64,000 nucleotides of DNA from Vibrio cyclitrophicus (lineage in GTDB: Bacteria; Pseudomonadota; Gammaproteobacteria; Enterobacterales; Vibrionaceae): NCBI RefSeq assembly GCF_024347435.1, contig NZ_AP025480.1, positions 930,001 to 994,000 on the forward strand, read 5' to 3'. The position numbers and the translations under genes were made by a program. Shown here piece by piece: positions 9,128 through 19,583 of the stretch. Under the pieces are notes generated by a model. The model was not told the DNA's origin, searched no databases, and saw only the letters and a program-made list of their open reading frames with translations. How positions within the stretch are numbered: the stretch's first letter is position 1; every line of letters begins with the position of its first letter.

Positions 9128-9323
9128 TCGTTTTAGTCTTCTGACTTTTACTTTTTGATTTTAGGTATTGGTTCTTATTTCTGTTCTTGTTTGTGCAGAC
9201 TAGGCGATTCAGCCCTTTATTTATAATGTATTCCAATTGCGACTCGACACCGAGTGTGGAATTTTGCACAATCATTTCAATTCACATTTAAGGTCGACAG
9301 ACCCCAACGAAAGTACCTTCCCA

Positions 9324-10457
9324 ATGAAAATCTTAATCGATGAAAATATGCCTTATGCTGAAGCGCTTTTTAGCCAGCTAGGTGAAGTGACAATGAAGTC
9401 CGGTCGAACGCTAACCGCTGACGATCTTGTTGACGTAGATGCTCTGATGATTCGCTCGGTGACTAAGGTCAATGAAGCGCTGATCAGCAAAGCGAACAAG
9501 CTTAAGTTTGTTGGAACTGCAACAGCTGGTATGGATCACGTCGACCAAGAATTGATGAAAGAGCGTGGTATTTTCTTTACTGCAGCGCCTGGCTGTAACA
9601 AGGTGGGTGTTGCTGAGTATGCCTTCAGCGCGATGATGGTGCTTGCGCAGCAACAAGGCTTCTCTGTATTTGACAAAACGGTCGGTATTATCGGTTGTGG
9701 TCAGGTAGGTAGCTACTTAGCGAAGTGCTTAGAAGGTATTGGCATTAAAGTCTTGCTGAACGACCCTCTAAAACAGCAAGAGGGTGATACTCGTGAGTTC
9801 ACCGACCTTGAAACGTTGTTAGAACAATCTGATGTAATTACTTTGCATACACCTATCACCAAGACGGGCGAATTTCCAACGCACCACATGATTAACGAAA
9901 AAGTGCTGAATAACTTCCGCGCTGATCAGATCCTAATTAATGCTGCGCGTGGCCCGATTGTCGACAACCAAGCGCTAAAAGCTCGTCTGCAAAAAGCTGA
10001 CGGTTTTACTGCGGTTCTGGATGTATTTGAGTTTGAGCCTGAAGTCGACTTTGAGCTTCTTCCATTATTAGCTTTTGCAACTCCACACGTAGCGGGCTAC
10101 GGTTTAGAGGGCAAAGCGCGCGGTACTACGATGATCTTCAACAGCTATTGTGAATTTTTAGGTACTGAACAACGTGCTTATGCAAGCGATCTTCTGCCGA
10201 TAGCCCCAGTGCCTCAAATGAAATTAGATAGAGCTTGGGATGAAGCAACACTGCACAATTTGACTCAGTTGATCTATGATGTGCGCAAAGACGACGCCTT
10301 ATTCCGTCGCAATATCTCTACGCCGGGTTCTTTTGATAAGATGCGTAAAGAATATTGGGACCGTAGAGAGTACAGTGCAGTCGAGTTAACGGGCGACGAA
10401 TCTTGTAATTTAACGCCGTTATCTAAACTCGGTTTTATGGTAAAGCCAACTTTATAA
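9324..10457 (+). CDS. pdxB: Erythronate-4-phosphate dehydrogenase
   Basis: Second step of the DXP-dependent pyridoxal phosphate pathway: oxidises 4-phospho-erythronate. The 377 residues (E. coli 380) show the D-2-hydroxyacid dehydrogenase layout: NAD loop [14 protein letters not shown] near residue 120, catalytic Arg in [13 protein letters not shown], and His in [16 protein letters not shown], plus the PdxB-specific C-terminal dimerisation domain. The start at 9324 ([13 protein letters not shown]) is chosen because it aligns with the family; the frame is open 29 codons further upstream without family similarity. asd follows after 12 bases, so the two are cotranscribed. Confidence 0.95.
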   Translation: MKILIDENMPYAEALFSQLGEVTMKSGRTLTADDLVDVDALMIRSVTKVNEALISKANKLKFVGTATAGMDHVDQELMKERGIFFTAAPGCNKVGVAEYAFSAMMVLAQQQGFSVFDKTVGIIGCGQVGSYLAKCLEGIGIKVLLNDPLKQQEGDTREFTDLETLLEQSDVITLHTPITKTGEFPTHHMINEKVLNNFRADQILINAARGPIVDNQALKARLQKADGFTAVLDVFEFEPEVDFELLPLLAFATPHVAGYGLEGKARGTTMIFNSYCEFLGTEQRAYASDLLPIAPVPQMKLDRAWDEATLHNLTQLIYDVRKDDALFRRNISTPGSFDKMRKEYWDRREYSAVELTGDESCNLTPLSKLGFMVKPTL

Positions 10458-10469
10458 AAGAGAGAAACA

Positions 10470-11483
10470 ATGAGCCAAGAATTTAATATTGCTATTTTAG
10501 GTGCGACTGGTGCGGTTGGTGAAACCATTCTTGAAGTACTTAAAGAGCGTAAATTCCCTGTCGGTGAACTGCACTTACTAGCAAGTGAACGTAGTGAAGG
10601 CAAAACTTCCCGTTTTAACGGCAAAACAATACAAGTACAAAACGTAGAAGACTTCGATTGGTCTCAAGTACATATTGCGTTTTTCTCTGCTGGTAGCGAG
10701 CTTTCTGAGCGTTGGGCTCCAATTGCTGCGGATGAAGGTGTGGTTGTTATCGATAACACATCACGCTTTCGTTACGAATACGATGTTCCTCTGGTTGTGC
10801 CAGAAGTGAACCCTGAAGCGATTGCTGAGTTCCGTAACCGTAACATCATTGCGAACCCTAACTGTTCTACTATCCAAATGGTTGTAGCACTAAAACCAAT
10901 TCACGATGAAGTCGGTCTTGAGCGTATTAACGTTTCAACTTACCAATCTGTGTCTGGTGCAGGTAAGCCGGGTATCGATGAGCTAGCAGGTCAAACGGCT
11001 AAGCTTCTTAACGGCATGCCAGCTGAAAATTCAGCGTTCTCACAGCAGATCGCGTTCAACTGTATTCCTCAAATCGATGAGTTTACTGAGAACGGCTACA
11101 CGCGTGAAGAGATGAAGATGGTTTGGGAAACTCAAAAGATCTTTGCTGATTCTTCAATCACAGTGAACCCAACGTGTGTTCGCGTACCTGTATTCTACGG
11201 TCACGCTGAATCTCTACACATTGAAACTCGCGCGCCAATCGGTGCAGAACAAGTGGTTCAGCTTCTAGAGAACACAGAAGGTGTTGAAGTATTCCAAGCG
11301 CTCGACTTCCCAACTCAGGTTCGTGATGCTGGTGGTAAAGACCACGTTATGGTTGGTCGTATTCGTAACGACATCAGCCACCACAGCGGCGTGAACATGT
11401 GGGTGGTTGCTGATAACGTTCGTAAAGGTGCGGCGACAAACGCAGTACAAATCGCTGAAGTTCTGATTCGCGATTACTTCTAA
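10470..11483 (+). CDS. asd: Aspartate-semialdehyde dehydrogenase (short type, at the usg locus)
   Basis: Reduces beta-aspartyl phosphate to aspartate semialdehyde, the branch point to lysine/DAP, threonine and methionine. The 337 residues have the NADP loop LGATGAVGETIL at 8-19, catalytic Cys in NPNCSTIQ near residue 132 and FYGHAESLHIE in the second half. Vibrios carry two asd genes and this short form is one of them. In E. coli the same slot between pdxB and truA holds usg, a paralogue that is not the cell's ASADH; here the Cys is present, so catalysis is likely. Terminator follows. Confidence 0.92.
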   Translation: MSQEFNIAILGATGAVGETILEVLKERKFPVGELHLLASERSEGKTSRFNGKTIQVQNVEDFDWSQVHIAFFSAGSELSERWAPIAADEGVVVIDNTSRFRYEYDVPLVVPEVNPEAIAEFRNRNIIANPNCSTIQMVVALKPIHDEVGLERINVSTYQSVSGAGKPGIDELAGQTAKLLNGMPAENSAFSQQIAFNCIPQIDEFTENGYTREEMKMVWETQKIFADSSITVNPTCVRVPVFYGHAESLHIETRAPIGAEQVVQLLENTEGVEVFQALDFPTQVRDAGGKDHVMVGRIRNDISHHSGVNMWVVADNVRKGAATNAVQIAEVLIRDYF

Positions 11484-11503
11484 GCTTCATTGCTTTGATA
11501 AAC

Positions 11504-11531
11504 AAGCCTCACTCTTTAGTGAGGCTTTTTT
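11504..11531 (+). terminator. Terminator of pdxB-asd
   Basis: AAGCCTCACT / AGTGAGGCTT stem with a 3-4 nt loop and T6 tail, 20 bases after the asd stop. Confidence 0.85.
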
Positions 11532-11690
11532 AATCGATTGAAAATATTGTTAGTCAAATTGTGTGAAATTGCTGCGAATATTGTTGCTGCAACACATTTT
11601 TTGTTTTCATCTCTATAGTTTTACGTCATTTATCCGATATATTTAATAGATCATCACTTTTCCGAATTTAAGCACCTAGCTGAGCCTTTT

Positions 11691-14600
11691 ATGTTTCAAA
11701 TTTTCAAGCCGTGGTTAATGCCTTTTGCCTTTATCATTGCGACTCAGATTTCCGTTGTTCGTGCAGATTCCATTCGAGTTGTAGGGCCTAATGGTCAGAT
11801 ACAATCAGCGCCTACGTTTTCAGAACCTCTTCAAAGAGCGCAGTCGAATAGCGCTGAGCCTTCTCGTTTCTATGGTCCAACTCGTGGCTCAGAAACTTTG
11901 TGGTCTATTGCCTCAAAGCTACGCCCTGATAACTCTGTTTCAGTTCAACAAACCTTGTTGGCTATTTATCGCTTAAACCCGCAAGCGTTTGAAAATCAGA
12001 ATATCCATAGCTTGTTGCCTGCCAGTAATTTACGTGTTCCTTCTTTAGAGCAAACACGTGCTAGCTCGACGCAGCAAGCTATCAACATCATGAACTCGCA
12101 CCTTGCTAAGCTTGACGCTCCTGTGACTAAGCCTGCAGCTTCGAAGCCAAAGGCGCCGATTCCTGAAAGCGCAAACAATGTTGCCCCAGCCAAACAAGTC
12201 AGCGCTGCAGAAACCGTTAAAAAGCCATTGTCTCCAACCCAGTCCTCTCTAGCCAACTCAGCTCCAACCCAGGAGATGAACAAGCTAGAGAAACAGTTAG
12301 AGCTTTCAGAAACAGAGTTGTTGTCACTTGAAGAGAAAAACCACCAACTTCGTTTGATGTTGTCGAATGTCCAATCGGAAGTCGATGAACTAAAAACAGA
12401 ACTCAGTGATGAAGACCGCATTCGCAGCGAAGTCGAAAAGCTACTTGATGAAGAGCGTAGAAAGAACGCTGAAATCGAAAAAATGGCACCGAGTGCGATG
12501 GACGAACTGTTATCTAATGGTTGGTTAGTTGCGGCCCTTGCGATTATTCCGGGTCTTTTACTTGGTTTGATTATTGTGATGTTGTTAGGTCGTCGTTCTA
12601 AAAATGATGAACAGCAACAAACCTCTCAAGATCAACCTATTCAGCCAGAGCCAAGCAGCGCAGCGCCTATCGCTCTTAGCGATGAAATGGATGACTTTGA
12701 CAACGATCTATCTCTAGATGATGAGTTGTTTGGTACTGAAGATGACGCCAATAAGTTGTTTGATGACCAAGCACTTGCAGAAGAAGACGATGTATTTGCG
12801 GGTTTAGAAGAGTCTGATCTCGACTTCAACCTTGACGGTGAAGATGATGACCCATTTGCCAGCATCGGTGATAACGGTGACTTAGATACCAACTTCGACG
12901 AGCTGGACTTAGACAGCAGTAACGGCATCAGTGTCAACGCTGAAGAAAAAGCACTTGGCCTTGAAGAGATGGAACGTGCGCTTGATAAAACGGCAGAAAG
13001 CGCACTTGATTCGGATGATGGTGATTTTGACCTTTCGGATGACAATACAATGTCTGCTGATGACATTGAGGCGTTACTATCTCAAGAATCCGCAACAGAA
13101 GATTTAGGCTCAAATGAGCTAGACCAATCTCTACTTGATGATCTGTTTGCGCTTGATGATGAAGATGATGACAGTTTCGATATCGATGCGTTGATTTCAG
13201 AAGAGCAAAATGATTCGGCTTCTAGCACAAACATGCCAGCAACTGATGACTTCGACATTGATGCGCTTATTTCAGAGCAACAGAGCGATGCTAAACCAGC
13301 CGATGTGAGCAACGATGAATTTGATATCGATGCTTTGATTTCTGAACAGCAGACCTCACAACCTGCGGTTCCTAGTGTAGAAGATGATATTGATGACATC
13401 TTTGCTCAAGTCGCAGCGCAGAACAATGGAGCTAATGATCCTTTTGACCTAGATAGCGATGATGAGATTGCTTCTGATCTTAACAGCGGTTTAGCGTCTG
13501 ATGATGATATTGAAAATATTCTGGCTCAGTTTGATCAACCATTAGAAAGTGAAGAAGAACCAGACAGTGTTGACCTACTGGATGAACAATTATCAAGAAA
13601 TGATGTTGATCTAAGTAACTCAACTGACCTGCTTGACGAAATGCTAGAAGATGAATCAGATGAGGATTCTGGCGAACCTTTGGGCTTTGATGCTTTATCT
13701 GAACTGGAGGAGCTTTCTGGTCTATCAACCGATGATGAACTAAACATCGCAGAAGACAGTATAGAAACCTTGGATGAATTGATCAGTGATTCTGATGGTG
13801 ATGACTTTGAGCTTGATGCTGAGAGTACAGATTTACTTGATGATTTTCTTGATAGCGAATTATTAGCTGACGATCTTTCAACCGATGGAACAGATAAGCC
13901 GGTCACTGAATCTTTAGACCCGTTTGATGACTTACTAACCAGTGGTATTGAAGACGAGCTTGAATCAGAAGAATTGACGTTTGATAAAGAGTTGGACACC
14001 GCGTTTGATTTAGACAAAACCAGTGATGACCTTCTTACCGATTCAGACGTTGAGCCTGAACAGATAACCGATCAACCAACTGAACTTGAGTCCTCAGAAG
14101 CTGAGTTAGCACAAACAACCGATACAAGTGAAACACTGCAGCCTGAACAACCTTCAACCAACGATGAATCATTAGATTCGGAAATTGCTGAAAACGATGT
14201 TGATGTTCCGGCTGAAAGTGAAAAAGCGTTTAACAGTGATGACTTTATCGATGATTTGTTTGGCGTAGCGCCTGCAACGGATGCATTGCTAGATGATGCA
14301 CTAGAAACAACTGACGAAGAGTTGGTTGATGAGTTGATGACGTCTGATGACAGTGCTTTACAGGAAGCGGTTGAAGAGCCAATTGAAGATCTCATTGATA
14401 ATATTTCAGAGCCAGAACAAACGTCTCTTCCGGATGCTACTGAAACCTTACCAGAAGAGAGCGTGTCGTCTGTTGAAGATGACGAACTGGATATAGATTC
14501 ACTGCTATCTGAAAACTCTGATCTCGAAGCACCAGTTTATGATGAGCTAAAGCAGGAAGAACCTAGTCAACACAGAACTGAACAAGGCGAGTCAGCCGCA

Positions 14601-16235
14601 CAAGACAGTAGTGAAGACACCGCGCCTAGTCTTGAAAACCACGTTGCTCCGCCTTCTTTGAATGATATTTCTGAAGACGATGAAGAGACGGTTGAAGATT
14701 GGCTAGCAGAAGCGATCGACGATGTCGAATCTCCAGAGAACATTGACTCTGATTTTAACTTTGAACCGAAAATTGAAGGTAGCGATGAGCTAGAGAATGT
14801 TGTTGAATCCATGCCAGAGCCAGTTCGTGCTGCGAATATGCCAGAGATCATTCCCAATGAATTTGGTGTACCAGAGGATGACGATTGGCTGATTGGAGAG
14901 GATACAATTAACGAAGGTGCATTGACGGAATCTGACGCGGAAGTAACATCGGAATCAGAAGCTCCTGTTGCTGACTCTCAACTCGACGCTGCACCTGAAA
15001 GCGGTGCTGTGCCTCAAACGGAAACCACACCACAAGTTGAATCTGTACCTCAAACTGAAACTACTTCCTCAGACAGCGAAGATGAGTTCTCTTTTGATGA
15101 TTTCGAATTGCCTGAGTTCGGTGAAGAAGATGCATTGGCGGAAGCAGTTAGTGAACCGGACGAAGCACAGTTAGAGCAAGACTTATCTGATGGTACAGAG
15201 ACGTTCGAGTTCGATGACCTTGACCTTCCTGAGTACGATGAAGAGAGTGCCAAAGCGGATTCTGTTCTTGATGACATTGAACAAAGTAGTGACGAGCCAG
15301 TCGCTGAAGAACAAGGCGTAGAATTAGATGAATTTGATTTGCCGGAATACGGTGAAGATGAAGCTATATCAGATGCCTTTGCTGAAAAACCAACGCCGTT
15401 AACTTCTTTTAGCCCGCAAGGTGAAGAGCAAGACGCATTGCATGACTTGTTCTCTAATCCACAAAGCTTTAGTCAAGCTGATGATTTCTCTGATACAGAA
15501 GAACCTGAAGTTGAAGACTTTACTCAACCGATGACTTCTGCGGGTGAAGCACCAAGACAAGACTTAAACACAGCGTTGACTCAAGACGAGCCACTTGAAG
15601 GCTTTGATGATTTTGATGAAACTGCATTAGCTGAATTGCTTTCTGAAGATGTTCAAGACTCTGTCGACAACATGTTCAACAAACCACTGGATGCGACCTC
15701 AATTGATAGTGCAGGACTTGATATTGATGCCATGCTTGAAGTTGGCGGTGAAGATTGGAAAGGCTTTAACCTAGCGCCAGAGCAACAATCGAGCATGCAT
15801 AATGATGTGCCTGATGATCAACAAGAGATTTGGGCGTCGGCTGAACAGCAAGCTGAACCGAAGATCAAAGAAGAGAATTGGGCTCAACAAGACAACCTAA
15901 CCGAATCAGGCAACAGTCGTGATAAGCAGTACATGACGATTGATGAACTAATGGCTCAAGTAGAGCAAGAAGGTGAAGAAGTCATTAATCCAGACGATGA
16001 AGAGTTAAAATTGGACGTTGGCCTAAATGAATTCCCTGATGTCATTGGTGATATTGGTAATTTTGATGTGGACAGCAACGCTGAAGCTGCTGGTAAGCTT
16101 GATTTGGCTAAAATCTATATCGAGATGAGTGATCCTCATGGAGCTATTAAGCTCTTGGAAGAGGCGATAGTAGACGGCAGCGATGATATTCGCCGAGAGG
16201 CAAAGAACCTCATCGATACGTTAAACGGCCGATAA
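11691..16235 (+). CDS. hubP: Polar landmark protein HubP/FimV
   Basis: A 1514-residue single-pass inner-membrane protein. Order: signal-like N-terminus (1-25), periplasmic LysM-type peptidoglycan-binding region at about 66-118, Ala/Pro-rich linker, coiled coil at about 197-270, one TM helix at about 277-300 followed by RRSK, then over 1100 highly acidic Asp/Glu/Ser-rich cytoplasmic residues, and a conserved C-terminal FimV domain (about 1465-1514, AAGKLDLAKIYIEMSD). In V. cholerae HubP anchors ParA1, HlyD-like ParA homologues and FlhG at the old pole and recruits chemotaxis arrays. Three near-identical copies of DFDIDALISEQQ occur at about 495-555. Neighbour truA is the same as in other vibrios. 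Confidence 0.95.
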   Translation: MFQIFKPWLMPFAFIIATQISVVRADSIRVVGPNGQIQSAPTFSEPLQRAQSNSAEPSRFYGPTRGSETLWSIASKLRPDNSVSVQQTLLAIYRLNPQAFENQNIHSLLPASNLRVPSLEQTRASSTQQAINIMNSHLAKLDAPVTKPAASKPKAPIPESANNVAPAKQVSAAETVKKPLSPTQSSLANSAPTQEMNKLEKQLELSETELLSLEEKNHQLRLMLSNVQSEVDELKTELSDEDRIRSEVEKLLDEERRKNAEIEKMAPSAMDELLSNGWLVAALAIIPGLLLGLIIVMLLGRRSKNDEQQQTSQDQPIQPEPSSAAPIALSDEMDDFDNDLSLDDELFGTEDDANKLFDDQALAEEDDVFAGLEESDLDFNLDGEDDDPFASIGDNGDLDTNFDELDLDSSNGISVNAEEKALGLEEMERALDKTAESALDSDDGDFDLSDDNTMSADDIEALLSQESATEDLGSNELDQSLLDDLFALDDEDDDSFDIDALISEEQNDSASSTNMPATDDFDIDALISEQQSDAKPADVSNDEFDIDALISEQQTSQPAVPSVEDDIDDIFAQVAAQNNGANDPFDLDSDDEIASDLNSGLASDDDIENILAQFDQPLESEEEPDSVDLLDEQLSRNDVDLSNSTDLLDEMLEDESDEDSGEPLGFDALSELEELSGLSTDDELNIAEDSIETLDELISDSDGDDFELDAESTDLLDDFLDSELLADDLSTDGTDKPVTESLDPFDDLLTSGIEDELESEELTFDKELDTAFDLDKTSDDLLTDSDVEPEQITDQPTELESSEAELAQTTDTSETLQPEQPSTNDESLDSEIAENDVDVPAESEKAFNSDDFIDDLFGVAPATDALLDDALETTDEELVDELMTSDDSALQEAVEEPIEDLIDNISEPEQTSLPDATETLPEESVSSVEDDELDIDSLLSENSDLEAPVYDELKQEEPSQHRTEQGESAAQDSSEDTAPSLENHVAPPSLNDISEDDEETVEDWLAEAIDDVESPENIDSDFNFEPKIEGSDELENVVESMPEPVRAANMPEIIPNEFGVPEDDDWLIGEDTINEGALTESDAEVTSESEAPVADSQLDAAPESGAVPQTETTPQVESVPQTETTSSDSEDEFSFDDFELPEFGEEDALAEAVSEPDEAQLEQDLSDGTETFEFDDLDLPEYDEESAKADSVLDDIEQSSDEPVAEEQGVELDEFDLPEYGEDEAISDAFAEKPTPLTSFSPQGEEQDALHDLFSNPQSFSQADDFSDTEEPEVEDFTQPMTSAGEAPRQDLNTALTQDEPLEGFDDFDETALAELLSEDVQDSVDNMFNKPLDATSIDSAGLDIDAMLEVGGEDWKGFNLAPEQQSSMHNDVPDDQQEIWASAEQQAEPKIKEENWAQQDNLTESGNSRDKQYMTIDELMAQVEQEGEEVINPDDEELKLDVGLNEFPDVIGDIGNFDVDSNAEAAGKLDLAKIYIEMSDPHGAIKLLEEAIVDGSDDIRREAKNLIDTLNGR

Positions 16236-16380
16236 ATTAAATCAAACATAAAGGGTAGCGTTGGCTACCCTTTACTTTAGGGCGCTGGTGATTGTTTATT
16301 GCAGTTTTAACCCCATCTCATTTGGGCTAACACTCATTTCCGTATATACTTCTCGGCCCATTTTCAAAGAGAACAAGAAC

Positions 16381-17175
16381 ATGAAAATTGCTTTAGGTAT
16401 TGAATATAACGGTACCCACTACTTTGGTTGGCAGCGCCAACGAGACGTGAAAAGTGTCCAAGAAGAATTGGAAAAGGCTCTTTCAGTTGTCGCGAATCAC
16501 CCGGTAGAAGTTATGTGCGCAGGTCGAACCGATGCTGGTGTTCACGGTACGGGGCAAGTCGTTCACTTTGAAACAAATGTCGATCGCAAAATGGTAGCGT
16601 GGACAATGGGCGCGAATGCCAATATGCCAAAAGATATTGCGGTTCGTTGGGCTACAGAAGTGAATGAAGATTTTCATGCTCGTTTCTCAGCAACAGCTCG
16701 TCGCTATCGTTACATTATCTTTAACCACGCATTACGCCCTGGCATTTTAAATTCAGGAGTGAGTCATTATCATGGTCACCTTGATGAGAAAAAAATGCAC
16801 GAAGCGGGTCAGTACTTGCTTGGTGAAAATGACTTTACGTCGTTTAGAGCAACACATTGCCAATCTCGCAGTCCATGGCGAAACATGATTCACTTAAACG
16901 TGACTCGTCATGGACACTACATCGTGATCGATATTAAAGCGAATGCGTTTGTCCATCATATGGTGAGGAATATCACTGGTAGCTTAATTGCGGTAGGTAA
17001 AGGTGAGCAGAAACCAGAGTGGATCCAATGGCTTTTAGAAGCAAAAGATCGAAAAGTTGCAGGTGCGACCGCAAAAGCGGAAGGCTTGTATCTGGTAGAT
17101 GTTGATTATCCTGAACATTTTGATCTACCAAGAGAGCCAATTGGCCCTCTATTTTTACCGGATGATTTGAACTAA
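16381..17175 (+). CDS. truA: tRNA pseudouridine(38-40) synthase
   Basis: Isomerises U38, U39 and U40 in the anticodon arm of many tRNAs. The 264 residues carry the catalytic Asp51 in [26 protein letters not shown] in the middle and the [11 protein letters not shown] motif. The start at 16381 ([12 protein letters not shown]) is chosen because it matches the family N-terminus; the frame runs open 40 codons upstream through the intergenic gap. Lies 145 bp after hubP and precedes accD. Confidence 0.96.
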   Translation: MKIALGIEYNGTHYFGWQRQRDVKSVQEELEKALSVVANHPVEVMCAGRTDAGVHGTGQVVHFETNVDRKMVAWTMGANANMPKDIAVRWATEVNEDFHARFSATARRYRYIIFNHALRPGILNSGVSHYHGHLDEKKMHEAGQYLLGENDFTSFRATHCQSRSPWRNMIHLNVTRHGHYIVIDIKANAFVHHMVRNITGSLIAVGKGEQKPEWIQWLLEAKDRKVAGATAKAEGLYLVDVDYPEHFDLPREPIGPLFLPDDLN

Positions 17176-17351
17176 ATGTGAGACTTAGGTTCAAAAAATA
17201 TTACGGTTTCGTGCGTAAAATAGTCACAGAAAATAGGTACAACCAGTTTTTTATCTACAGTCGCTGTTTTATGTGCTTTAATTCCCACGCATAATTCCCA
17301 AATTTATTTCTTTCGCAATCAAGCGGAAGAATCGAAACAAAAAGGTCTTCC

Positions 17352-18278
17352 ATGAGTTGGCTTGAAAAGATTTTAGAAAAAAGCAACATCGTAACATCTC
17401 GTAAAGCGTCTATCCCTGAAGGGGTTTGGACTAAATGTACTTCTTGTGAGCAGGTTCTTTACCATGCTGAACTAGAGCGTAACCTAGAAGTATGTCCAAA
17501 ATGTGACCATCACATGCGCATGAAGGCACGTCGCCGTCTGGATACATTCCTAGACAAAGGTGAGCGTGTTGAACTGGGCACTGATCTTGAGCCACAAGAT
17601 AAACTTAAGTTTAAAGACTCTAAGCGCTACAAAGAACGTATCTCTGCTGCACAGAAAAACAGCGGTGAGACAGATGCATTAGTGGCAATGAAAGGCGAAC
17701 TACTTGGTTTACCTATCGTAGCATGTGCGTTTGAATTCTCATTTATGGGTGGTTCAATGGGCTCTGTGGTAGGTGCACGTTTTGTGAAAGCTGTTGATGC
17801 AGCTATCGAAAACAATTGCGGCTTAGTGTGTTTCTCTGCAAGTGGTGGTGCTCGTATGCAAGAGGCGCTTATGTCTCTAATGCAAATGGCGAAAACCAGT
17901 GCTGCTCTTGAGCGCTTATCTGCGAAAGGCTTACCGTTTGTTTCAGTAATGACTGATCCAACAATGGGGGGTGTTTCTGCAAGTTTGGCCATGCTTGGTG
18001 ATATCAATATTGGTGAGCCAAAAGCGCTTATCGGTTTTGCTGGACGTCGTGTAATTGAGCAAACGGTACGTGAAGACCTTCCTGAAGGTTTCCAACGCAG
18101 TGAGTTCTTACTAGACCACGGTGCTATCGACATGATCGTTGACCGTCGTGAAATGCGTCAGCGTGTTGCAAGCCTTGTTGCTAAAATGACCAACCAGCCT
18201 TCACCATTGGTAGTTTCTGTGAACGATTCACCGAATGAAGCTACTTATGAAGTACCAGAAGCGCCAGAAAAAGGGTAA
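17352..18278 (+). CDS. accD: Acetyl-CoA carboxylase carboxyltransferase subunit beta
   Basis: Partners AccA to transfer CO2 from carboxybiotin to acetyl-CoA, making malonyl-CoA for FabB and relatives. The 308 residues start with a four-Cys zinc ribbon (C29, C32, C48, C51), followed by the crotonase-like carboxyltransferase core with [30 protein letters not shown] and [16 protein letters not shown]. Known members bind nucleic acid through the zinc ribbon. Start preceded by AAAGG. folC follows 42 bases later; E. coli has dedA before accD, absent here. Confidence 0.97.
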   Translation: MSWLEKILEKSNIVTSRKASIPEGVWTKCTSCEQVLYHAELERNLEVCPKCDHHMRMKARRRLDTFLDKGERVELGTDLEPQDKLKFKDSKRYKERISAAQKNSGETDALVAMKGELLGLPIVACAFEFSFMGGSMGSVVGARFVKAVDAAIENNCGLVCFSASGGARMQEALMSLMQMAKTSAALERLSAKGLPFVSVMTDPTMGGVSASLAMLGDINIGEPKALIGFAGRRVIEQTVREDLPEGFQRSEFLLDHGAIDMIVDRREMRQRVASLVAKMTNQPSPLVVSVNDSPNEATYEVPEAPEKG

Positions 18279-18320
18279 AGTACCATCTAACAAACCTACT
18301 TAATCATGGTTATGAGTTAG

Positions 18321-19583
18321 ATGAGTCAACAACCTATTCCTCAAGCCACATCCTCTTTGGAGATGTGGCTTGATTATTTATCAAACATCCACACAAGTGC
18401 TATTGATCTTGGTTTAGACCGAGTTCAAGCCGTCGCCTCTAAGGCAAAGCTCACCAAACCTGCTCAACACGTTATTACCGTTGCTGGAACCAATGGCAAA
18501 GGCTCAACGTGTGCTCTGATGGAAGCGATTCTGTTGGACGCTGGTTACTCAGTTGGTGTCTACAGTTCTCCTCACTTAATTCGCTATAACGAGCGTGTTC
18601 GTATTAACGGCCAAGATCTATCCAACGAAAAGATGGTTCAGTCTTTCGATTTCATTGAGAAAGAGCGTGGCGAAATCAGCCTTAGCTTTTTCGAATATGG
18701 TACGTTGGCGGCGTTACGCGCTTTTCAAACAGAAACGGTTGATGTTGTGTTATTGGAAGTGGGTCTAGGCGGGCGTCTAGATGCGACCAATATCGTTGAA
18801 CATGATGTTTCTGTGATTACCAGTTTGGCTGTCGACCATGTTGATTGGTTGGGTGACGACATCAATGTGATTGGCTTTGAAAAAGCGGGTATCTATCGTA
18901 GTGGTAAACCTGCTATTTGTGGTCAACCCAAGCCACCTGCGACGGTTGCTGCGCACGCTGATGACATTAAGGCTGAGTTCTATCAAGTGGGTATTCAATA
19001 TGCTTATGATGTAGATGGTGATGTGTGGAATTGGCGCAGTGGTGCATTTCAATTGGAATCACTGCCTATTCCAAGCCTACCATTACCTAATGCAGCAACA
19101 GCATTAATGGCACTAGGTACTTCAGATCTGACTATTAGCGATGTTAACGTGGTGAACGGTTTGAAGAATGCTCAGCTCCCGGGACGCATGCAGCAAATTA
19201 GTGAACACCCCGTGATTGTGCTTGATGTCGCGCATAATCCGCATTCGGCCGAATATTTTGCACAGCAAGTTGAGAAGACGTACGCAGGAAAAAACTTACA
19301 CGTTGTTGTCGCTATGCTTCATGACAAAGATATCCCCGCGACATTGGAAGTATTAGCGCCGATGACAACACATTGGTACCCAGCTTCACTGCAAGGCCCA
19401 CGAGCTGCAACGGCGGCGGAATTGTGTCAAAGCTTACCTGAAGGTATAAAGCAGCATACAACTCCTTTTGCGGCGTTTGAAGCGGCTTTAGCTTCGGCTC
19501 AAGGTGATGATGTTGTGTTGGTGGTCGGTTCTTTCCATACCGTTGGTGAGGTGTTGGAGCACTGGCAGAAAAAAGGAAACTAA
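18321..19583 (+). CDS. folC: Dihydrofolate synthase / folylpolyglutamate synthase
   Basis: Adds glutamate to dihydropteroate and then to reduced folates. The 420 residues show the Mur-ligase layout: P-loop VAGTNGKGSTCAL at 54-66, YSSPHLIRYNERVRI, LEVGLGGRLDATNI, the SLAVDHVDWLGD block and a C-terminal LDVAHNPHSAEYF. The stop TAA is immediately followed by the dedD ATG with no spacer, so translation is coupled. Same operon order as E. coli (accD-folC-dedD-cvpA-purF). Confidence 0.96.
   Translation: MSQQPIPQATSSLEMWLDYLSNIHTSAIDLGLDRVQAVASKAKLTKPAQHVITVAGTNGKGSTCALMEAILLDAGYSVGVYSSPHLIRYNERVRINGQDLSNEKMVQSFDFIEKERGEISLSFFEYGTLAALRAFQTETVDVVLLEVGLGGRLDATNIVEHDVSVITSLAVDHVDWLGDDINVIGFEKAGIYRSGKPAICGQPKPPATVAAHADDIKAEFYQVGIQYAYDVDGDVWNWRSGAFQLESLPIPSLPLPNAATALMALGTSDLTISDVNVVNGLKNAQLPGRMQQISEHPVIVLDVAHNPHSAEYFAQQVEKTYAGKNLHVVVAMLHDKDIPATLEVLAPMTTHWYPASLQGPRAATAAELCQSLPEGIKQHTTPFAAFEAALASAQGDDVVLVVGSFHTVGEVLEHWQKKGN

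Noticed and set aside
8934..9275. 113-codon minus-strand frame in the fabB-pdxB gap
   Set aside because: Lys/Ser/Gln-rich low-complexity product, antisense to the fabB 3' UTR and terminator, and no Shine-Dalgarno.
11996..15277. Several Ser-rich minus-strand frames opposite hubP
   Set aside because: They are the antisense reading of Asp/Glu codons (GAT/GAA becoming ATC/TTC and, shifted, TCA/TCT); no start signals and no independent structure.
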